DNA from: Bacteroidota bacterium
Lineage (GTDB): Bacteria; Bacteroidota; Bacteroidia; JABEUT01
NCBI GenBank assembly: GCA_013288345.1
Contig: JABDCA010000001.1
Location: forward strand, 141,532-205,531
Direction: 5' to 3'
Length of the DNA stretch: 64,000 bases
Shown here one piece after another: positions 58,672-64,000 of the stretch. Numbering within the stretch: position 1 is the stretch's first letter; each line of letters opens with the position of its first letter. Under the pieces are notes generated by a model. The model was not told the DNA's origin, ran no database searches, and saw nothing but the letters and a program-made list of their open reading frames with translations. Both the position numbers and the translations under genes were made by a program.

Positions 58672-59646
58672 TTATTTATTCTTTTGTAAATCTATTTTAT
58701 GCCGGATTTCTTCAATTCGGGCCGCAAAATAAGTGCTTTTTTCGGGATTTTGCAATAATAAGCTTTCATAGGCCTTTAAAGCCTTTGGCAAATTGCCTTG
58801 TGTAAGGTATATTTTAGCCAGTGTTTCGCTTACTAAAGACTCATCATCCGTAACACTCAGTTTAGCTGCTTTCGAAGGCGAAAAGAACTCCGTTTTTGGC
58901 TTTGAAATGCGAGGTGCATTAGCCAGGAATTTATCAATAATATCAAGGGTTTTAGCCGGTGATGATGATTTAGGCATTTCCAGTCCTGCAACCTTTGCTT
59001 CGGGGAGTACTTTTAACCAATATTCGAAGCTATGTTTACCACTTAAATCAGCCTCAACTACATGCTTAATTTGAGGCTCAATATTTTTTACAGGCTCTTC
59101 AATTTTTTCTTTTTTCTCTATCGCCGGAAGCTCATTCAGGTTCTGTTCGCTTTGAATAACTGCAATATTGCTTAATATCTCCGTTTCAAGGAAAGTTTCT
59201 GATACAGGAGATAATGGTACTTCTTCTGCAACCTCTTTCTTTGGTAGTTCTGCTTCCTTAGGTGGTAATGAAACAACAATAGCTTCTACCTTCGGAATAT
59301 CTTTAACTATAGGAGTTTCAGTACTTTGGTAAACAAAGTTATACTTCTGTTCTTCCTTAACCTCAACATTTACTTCTATTGGCTTCACTTCCTTAGCAAC
59401 AACCTTTTGGTTTTGCTTGCGGAAGAGCAAATACATTGCCTTGCGGTTAGGGGCATAAGCAGAGGCAAGTTTAACCCGTGCAGCTACTTCGGTATCGTTA
59501 TCGTCGTACAATTGCTTTGCATAAAGTACTTGTGCCAACTGGAAATAAGGAAAGGTATGCACAATATCGCGCAGTGGCACTTTGGTATCAGTATCTGCCG
59601 AATTTGTACCTGTAGTAAGAAAGCTTATTATTTTTTCCTTGTCCAT
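58672..59646 (-). CDS. Hypothetical protein with C-terminal TPR, upstream of secG
   Basis: A 324-residue cytosolic protein. The N-terminal 80 residues (IVHTFPYFQLAQVLYAKQLY) form a small helical domain, a Lys/Glu/Pro-rich low-complexity linker spans about 85-225, and the C-terminus has a TPR (LAKIYLTQGNLPKALKAYES, then NPEKSTYFAARIEEI). I do not know its function; the close link to secG suggests a housekeeping context. The start is 2 bp from the frame start of the divergent NamZ-like gene, so the two promoters overlap. Confidence 0.72.
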   Translation of the reverse strand: MDKEKIISFLTTGTNSADTDTKVPLRDIVHTFPYFQLAQVLYAKQLYDDNDTEVAARVKLASAYAPNRKAMYLLFRKQNQKVVAKEVKPIEVNVEVKEEQKYNFVYQSTETPIVKDIPKVEAIVVSLPPKEAELPKKEVAEEVPLSPVSETFLETEILSNIAVIQSEQNLNELPAIEKKEKIEEPVKNIEPQIKHVVEADLSGKHSFEYWLKVLPEAKVAGLEMPKSSSPAKTLDIIDKFLANAPRISKPKTEFFSPSKAAKLSVTDDESLVSETLAKIYLTQGNLPKALKAYESLLLQNPEKSTYFAARIEEIRHKIDLQKNK

Positions 59647-59690
59647 TTATGAATAACTGCGTAGTTTTCTTATTTTTGACTTTTACGCTT

Positions 59691-60941
59691 ATGCATTACT
59701 CGCAAAGATACTTCTTCCTCTCAATTATAAAAGGCCAAACCCTGGCTTTAGTATGCTTCATGCTTTTGCTGGGCTATACTTCGCAGGCCCAGATCATGGC
59801 CAAGTCCGACTTTACCACCCTTACCGCAGCCGATGTAAAAGTGGGAGCCGAGCGTATGGAACAATACCTGACTATGCTGAAAGGCAAGAATGTAGCAGTG
59901 GTTACCAACCAAACATCATTGGTAAAAAAGACTTTATTGGTTGATACATTGCTGAGTTTAGGCATACACATTACCAAAATATTTGCCCCCGAGCATGGCT
60001 TTTACGGAACTGCTGATGCAGGAGCCACCATCAAAAATAGTAAGGATAAAAACGCCGCTTCAACCATCTCTATTATATCACTTTATGGCAAACACAACAA
60101 GCCTACCGTCGAAGACCTGAAAGGAGTTGATGTTGTAGTATATGATCTGCAAGATGTGGGTGTACGCTTCTTTACCTACTTATCTACCCTTCACTACGTA
60201 ATGGAAGCATGTGCCGAAAACAACAAACAATTTATAGTACTCGACAGGCCCAACCCAAATGGTTTTTTTGTGGATGGCCCCGTGCTTGATACCAATTTCA
60301 GGTCGTTTGTAGGGCTCGATCCTGTTCCTATTGTATATGGCATGACTCCTGCTGAATATGCACGTATGCTAAACGGAGAAAAATGGTTAAAGAATGGTAA
60401 GCAGTGTAACTTAACTTGCGTTTCGGTGCAGGGCTATACCCATAAGGACCTGTATGAATTGCCTGTAAAGCCATCACCGAATTTGCCAAATATGGCTGCC
60501 GTATATCTCTACCCTTCACTTGCTTTATTCGAAGGGACAGTGATAAGCGTAGGCCGAGGAACAGATACACCATTCCAGGTAATTGGCTGCCCCGAATTGC
60601 AAAATGCAACTTATACTTTTACCCCACAAAGCAAACCGGGTGCTACCGACCCCATGTATAAAGGACAACTTTGCCATGGCTACGACCTTCATGATTTTGG
60701 AGCTGTGCTAATGAAAAACTACCAAAAACTTTATTTCTTCTGGTTAAAAGGCACACTGAAGAATTACCCTAACCAATCTGCTTTTTTTAATTCGTATTTT
60801 AAATGCTTAGCGGGCACTGATAAGTTGCAAAAGCAAATTCAAGAGGGTATGACCGATGAAGATATCCGCAAAAGCTGGGAGCCTGAGCTAACTAAGTTTA
60901 AAGCTATTCGTAAAAGGTATTTGCTCTACGACGATTTTTAG
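59691..60941 (+). CDS. DUF1343-family exo-beta-N-acetylmuramidase (NamZ-like)
   Basis: A 416-residue exported enzyme of the DUF1343 family, whose characterised member NamZ removes MurNAc from the end of peptidoglycan fragments. The signal region (GQTLALVCFMLLLGYTSQAQ) is followed by VVTNQTS, IFAPEHGFYG, SLYGKHNKPT, YDLQDVGVRFFTYLSTL and VLDRPNPNGF, all diagnostic. The frame is open from 59649, but I start at the ATG at 59691; a start inside the hydrophobic segment is also possible. A role in cell-wall recycling or foraging is inferred. It overlaps the convergent aminotransferase by 4 bp. Confidence 0.88.
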   Translation: MHYSQRYFFLSIIKGQTLALVCFMLLLGYTSQAQIMAKSDFTTLTAADVKVGAERMEQYLTMLKGKNVAVVTNQTSLVKKTLLVDTLLSLGIHITKIFAPEHGFYGTADAGATIKNSKDKNAASTISIISLYGKHNKPTVEDLKGVDVVVYDLQDVGVRFFTYLSTLHYVMEACAENNKQFIVLDRPNPNGFFVDGPVLDTNFRSFVGLDPVPIVYGMTPAEYARMLNGEKWLKNGKQCNLTCVSVQGYTHKDLYELPVKPSPNLPNMAAVYLYPSLALFEGTVISVGRGTDTPFQVIGCPELQNATYTFTPQSKPGATDPMYKGQLCHGYDLHDFGAVLMKNYQKLYFFWLKGTLKNYPNQSAFFNSYFKCLAGTDKLQKQIQEGMTDEDIRKSWEPELTKFKAIRKRYLLYDDF

Positions 60942-62161
60942 GCCTTACCTGCCATTTCCTTTTTTACTGTTCTGCCGGGATAAACCTGCAAAGCCTTTTC
61001 AAGGCAAATCATTGCTTTTTTAAGTGAATCTACGTTCAACACATAGGCTATACGCACCTCGTTTTTACCGAAGCCAGGGCTAGAATAAAAGCCACTTGCA
61101 GGAGCAAGCATTACAGTTTGTTTTTCGTATTCAAATGATTCGAGCAACCATTGGCAGAATTTATCGGCATCATCTACCGGCAATGAAGCAAAGCAATAAA
61201 ATGCTCCACTAGGCATAGGGCAAAAAACACCTTCTATTTTATTGAGCAGGCCTACAACTGTATTACGACGGTTAACATACTCTGCCTCTACTTTATCAAA
61301 GTATGACTTAGGAACATCTACAGCAGCTTCACTGGCTACCTGGCCTATTGTAGGCGGACTTAACCTTGCCTGTGCAAACTTAAGCGCCGTTTCCATTACT
61401 TCTTTATTACGCGAAATAAATGCACCGATACGGAGGCCACAGGCGCTATAACGCTTCGAAACTGAATCGAGCATTATTACATTATCATCAACTCCTTTTA
61501 ATCGCATTACCGAAAAATGTTCTTTACCATCGTAACAGAACTCACGGTAAACCTCATCTACTAACAAAAAGAGGTTGTGCTTTTTCACCAATGCACCTAA
61601 TTGTTCTATCTCTTCCTTAGAGTATAAATAACCTGTAGGGTTATTGGGGTTGCATATCATTATACCCTTTGTGCGAGGGGTAATTATCTTTTCAAAATCA
61701 TGGATGGGAGGTAATGCAAAACCAGTCTTAATATCTGATGTTACCGGCTTAACCACTATACCTGCCGCAACACCAAAGCCATTGTAGTTGGCATAAAATG
61801 GTTCAGGTATTATTATTTCATCACCTTCGTTAAAGCAGGTCATCATTGCTATTTCAATAGCTTCCGATCCGCCTGTGGTAACCATTATCTGGGTAAAATC
61901 AAGCTCTATCTGATTGCGTTTATAATACTCAGCCAGTTTTTTGCGATAGCTTTCAATACCTGCGCTATGGCTGTATTCTATAATTTTATAAGGAAACTTA
62001 TATACAGCATTCAGCATCTCCTCAGGGGTCTCAATATCGGGTTGGCCAATATTAAGGTGATATACCTTTTTACCTTCTTTTTTTGCTTTTTCGGAATAAG
62101 GCACCAATTTACGAATTGGTGATGCAGGCATTGCGCTGCCTTTAACAGATACTTTAGGCAT
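60938..62161 (-). CDS. Class I/II PLP-dependent aminotransferase (aspartate aminotransferase-like)
   Basis: A 407-residue cytosolic fold-type I PLP enzyme. HLNIGQPDIETPEEM, ICNPNNPTGYLYSKEEIEQL, LFLLVDEVYREF and LDSVSKRYSACGLRIG (PLP Lys) are typical of the aspartate aminotransferase subgroup I family. The longest frame starts at 62245, but a TAAATTTG element at 62180-62187 lies between, so the ATG at 62161 (MPKVSVKGSAM) is used. Substrate specificity is not certain. Confidence 0.9.
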   Translation of the reverse strand: MPKVSVKGSAMPASPIRKLVPYSEKAKKEGKKVYHLNIGQPDIETPEEMLNAVYKFPYKIIEYSHSAGIESYRKKLAEYYKRNQIELDFTQIMVTTGGSEAIEIAMMTCFNEGDEIIIPEPFYANYNGFGVAAGIVVKPVTSDIKTGFALPPIHDFEKIITPRTKGIMICNPNNPTGYLYSKEEIEQLGALVKKHNLFLLVDEVYREFCYDGKEHFSVMRLKGVDDNVIMLDSVSKRYSACGLRIGAFISRNKEVMETALKFAQARLSPPTIGQVASEAAVDVPKSYFDKVEAEYVNRRNTVVGLLNKIEGVFCPMPSGAFYCFASLPVDDADKFCQWLLESFEYEKQTVMLAPASGFYSSPGFGKNEVRIAYVLNVDSLKKAMICLEKALQVYPGRTVKKEMAGKA

Positions 62162-62179
62162 AGTAGATGAATAAGGGTA

Positions 62180-62187
62180 CAAATTTA
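62180..62187 (-). promoter_or_regulatory. Putative -7 element of the aminotransferase gene
   Basis: Minus-strand TAAATTTG matches TAnnTTTG, 19 nt before the ATG at 62161. Confidence 0.42.
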
Positions 62188-62369
62188 AGCTTTCGAATGA
62201 GATTGAAAGAGAATATTGGATTATGAGGTTTAAACGGCTAAACATGCAATTTTTAATGAGAATTGTATAAGCCCTACCCTATATAGGATATGAATCTTTG
62301 CACTGTCGGTTTATACCTATACTAATTCACATAAAATTAATAATAATAATAATTCAAAAATCAAACAAA

Positions 62370-62831
62370 ATGGAAACCAAGAAAACAATTGACGCTTTAA
62401 ACAAGTTAGTTGAGATCAACAATGACAGGACTGAAGGGTATACAACAGCATTAAAGGAAACCAAAGATGCTGATTTAAAAAAAACCTTCACCCGGTTTAT
62501 AACTACCAGCCAAAAATGTAAAACTGAACTTGATAATGAAGTTTTAATGTTGGGTGGAAAACTAACCGAAGGAACTAAAACCACCGGTAAGTTATTCAGG
62601 CTTTGGATGGATACTAAAGCTGCACTTACAAACGATGACCGCCATGCCATACTTAATTCATGCGAAGCAGGTGAAGATGTTGCAGTTAGCGTTTACAAGG
62701 ACGTATTAAAAAACGACCTTGAGTATCTTACCAGCAAACAGAAAACCATAGTTGATAAACAATTTGCAATGATAAAGGCCGATCACGATCACGTAAAAAA
62801 AATGCGCGATATGGAGAAAGTGAGTAAATAA
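62370..62831 (+). CDS. PA2169/DUF2383-like four-helix-bundle protein
   Basis: A 153-residue, Lys-rich cytosolic protein predicted to be a four-helix bundle (KKTIDALNKLVEINNDRTEG, GEDVAVSVYKDVLKN, KQFAMIKADHDHVKKMRD). This matches the PA2169/DUF2383 family, which has a ferritin-like fold and is often stress-induced; the Asp-His-Asp-His near the end is typical, but metal binding is unproven. The frame is open from 62298, but the ATG at 62370 begins the conserved domain. It ends at a strong terminator and stands alone. Confidence 0.8.
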   Translation: METKKTIDALNKLVEINNDRTEGYTTALKETKDADLKKTFTRFITTSQKCKTELDNEVLMLGGKLTEGTKTTGKLFRLWMDTKAALTNDDRHAILNSCEAGEDVAVSVYKDVLKNDLEYLTSKQKTIVDKQFAMIKADHDHVKKMRDMEKVSK

Positions 62832-62847
62832 ACTCTCTTCTTTCATA

Positions 62848-62890
62848 ACAATAAAAAAGCCGTAATCAGTGATTACGGCTTTTTTATTGT
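62848..62890. terminator. Bidirectional intrinsic terminator
   Basis: A perfect 21-bp inverted repeat (62848-62868 and 62870-62890) around one base, with an A run, a GCCGTAATCA core and a T run. It serves the four-helix-bundle gene and the convergent T9SS gene. Confidence 0.9.
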
Positions 62891-62951
62891 GGCAGAATAT
62901 TGCTGACACTTTCTGCATTTATTAAGTTAAGATTTACCTTCCTATAGAAAA

Positions 62952-63839
62952 TTACTCTTTTGAAAACTGCTTTACAATATTTCCAGAAACTCTGCTGTAA
63001 AAATTAATCAGGTAGTAGCCAGAGGCCAGTGATGAGATATTTATGGGTTGCCCAGGAATATAGCGAGACGAAATGCAGAGCCTGCCCGCAACATCTGTAA
63101 TATCATACCTGTAAATATCGTTTAGGGTTGTATTAAGCTTCAACGAAGAATATGCAGGGTTCGGATAAAGTTCAAGAGTTATTGAATTTCGGGAAATTAC
63201 TGGAATACTATTCGGAGGACAAGGATGCCTAATGTCCCAATAACTTCCGCATGTTATACCTCCCTTATTATAGTATATAAGACTATTATAATCAGTTACG
63301 CCAAGGCTGTAATCATCAAAATAGTAATAACCGTCAGGTACTCCTTTATAAAACATAGATGTCACCGGGCCCTGCCAACCATAAACATAACAGGAATCCA
63401 TACCGATACATGAATAATCAGGTTGAGAAATAAACTCTACAGTGGTGCAATAAGGCTCGAGAGTATCAATATCATGGCATGTATAGTTGGGACTACAGGA
63501 AATATTTATTGCCCTTGAGCCAAAAATAGAAGAGTCAAGATTTGCAATAGTGTCCATTTCGATTCCACACCAAAAAGAGGAATCTGTACAATTGTAGCAA
63601 CTTTTAGGCATTTCAGCATAAACACTATCGGTATAATATAACGTATCATTATTTCCAGAATAGTGCTCACTTAATATAACCTTTAAATACCAAGTACCTC
63701 TTGTATTGCTAGCATACATTCGCGACTCAAACAGGTCACCTACATTGAAATTATATACCTGCCGGATAGTAAGGAAGTTTTGACAATATCCCGAAACAAA
63801 TAGAAAAAGTAGCAATGTGAAAAGTAGTGGTTTTCTCAT
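62952..63839 (-). CDS. Secreted Cys-rich protein with T9SS type A tail
   Basis: A 295-residue exported protein. A signal peptide (RKPLLFTLLLFLFVSGYCQ) is followed by a domain with ten or more Cys (MPKSCYNCTDSSFWCG, SCSPNYTCHDIDTLEPYCTT, YSCIGMDSCYV, GITCGSYW) that I do not recognise. The C-terminal 80 residues (LELYPNPAYSSLKLNTTLND, YDITDVAGRLCIS, LASGYYLINFY) are a type A T9SS sorting domain. It should be released or anchored at the surface. A TATATTTG promoter element at 63855-63862 lies 16 nt before the start. Confidence 0.8.
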   Translation of the reverse strand: MRKPLLFTLLLFLFVSGYCQNFLTIRQVYNFNVGDLFESRMYASNTRGTWYLKVILSEHYSGNNDTLYYTDSVYAEMPKSCYNCTDSSFWCGIEMDTIANLDSSIFGSRAINISCSPNYTCHDIDTLEPYCTTVEFISQPDYSCIGMDSCYVYGWQGPVTSMFYKGVPDGYYYFDDYSLGVTDYNSLIYYNKGGITCGSYWDIRHPCPPNSIPVISRNSITLELYPNPAYSSLKLNTTLNDIYRYDITDVAGRLCISSRYIPGQPINISSLASGYYLINFYSRVSGNIVKQFSKE

Positions 63840-63854
63840 ACCCTATATTTAAAT

Positions 63855-63862
63855 CAAATATA
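63855..63862 (-). promoter_or_regulatory. Putative -7 element of the Cys-rich T9SS gene
   Basis: Minus-strand TATATTTG matches TAnnTTTG, 16 nt before the start at 63839. The last 138 bp of the window show no other feature. Confidence 0.42.
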
Positions 63863-64000
63863 GTAAAGTGATTAGATTTTATGGCAACTAACTGAATTAG
63901 ACCATTTTATTAATTACATTATTTACTTTCTATTCAGGGAACTGCTGCTGTTGAAAAAAATACAGGGTAAATCTTCTTTTCACTATCTTTTTAATTATTT

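Noticed and set aside
1-64000. CRISPR array, tRNA, rRNA, complete transposase or integrase
   Set aside because: I saw no regularly spaced repeats of 24-47 bp with unique spacers, no tRNA T-loop with matching acceptor stem, no rRNA-like stretch and no recombinase frame. Absence was judged by eye, so a scan could still find a small RNA.

Overview
The window looks like a chromosomal segment of an AT-rich member of the Bacteroidota, probably from a Chitinophaga/Sphingobacteria-like lineage. The evidence is several secreted proteins ending in type IX secretion (T9SS) type A sorting domains or gliding-motility (CHU_C, type B) C-terminal domains, collagen-like Gly-X-Thr proteins, DUF4412 proteins, a TAnnTTTG promoter motif a short distance before many start codons, and L21 and SecG with long low-complexity tails. 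Lineage is inferred; no rRNA or tRNA gene is visible.

Layout. 1-5.2 kb: the start of a kelch-type gene, an FkbM methyltransferase and two tandem CHU_C surface proteins. 5.2-12.1 kb: a collagen-like lipoprotein, a NeuD/PglD-type acyltransferase, a large T9SS protein, an FMN reductase, and an overlapping patatin / sodium-solute symporter / unknown operon. 12.2-18.7 kb: an alkyltransferase-like DNA repair protein, an Mrp ATPase, an unknown secreted protein with a duplicated signal-peptide region, and the 2-oxoglutarate dehydrogenase genes sucA-sucB. 19-26.6 kb: a TPR protein, a glycosyltransferase coupled to a YfhO-type membrane protein, a GDPD phosphodiesterase and an Omp85-type barrel. 26.7-33.9 kb: DNA polymerase I with a dead proofreading site, two small Cys-rich exported proteins, a SRPBCC protein, a T9SS beta-repeat protein and an AraC regulator with paired operator-like palindromes. 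34-40.3 kb: a four-gene operon coupled by 4-nt overlaps, with two TMTC-like membrane/TPR proteins, a threonylcarbamoyl-AMP synthase and a CCA-adding enzyme. 40.4-52.9 kb: mostly housekeeping (dapD, ruvX, def, serS, rpmA, rplU, gamma-carbonic anhydrase, pepA, hemL) with a collagen-like protein and two DUF4412 proteins. 53-55.2 kb: an accessory patch with a two-gene nuclease-like cassette followed by 750 bp of non-coding DNA packed with repeats. 55.2-63.9 kb: a membrane-anchored redoxin, a SprT-like zincin, an aldehyde dehydrogenase, secG, a NamZ-type muramidase, an aminotransferase, a four-helix-bundle protein and a T9SS protein.

The most unusual material is non-coding. Three diverged copies of one module (about 18850-18949, 54702-54797 and 55074-55170) end in a GTGnnnACCCAC palindrome preceded by TAAAA; two follow triplets of 10-bp-phased pentamers, and one is flanked by direct repeats that copy the 3' end of the neighbouring redoxin gene. 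I read these as recombination or attachment sites of a lost mobile element, but that function is inference. A 50-bp repeat is also inserted inside one copy of an 83-bp repeat and occurs alone near 54.8 kb. I found no CRISPR array, tRNA, rRNA or intact transposase or integrase gene.
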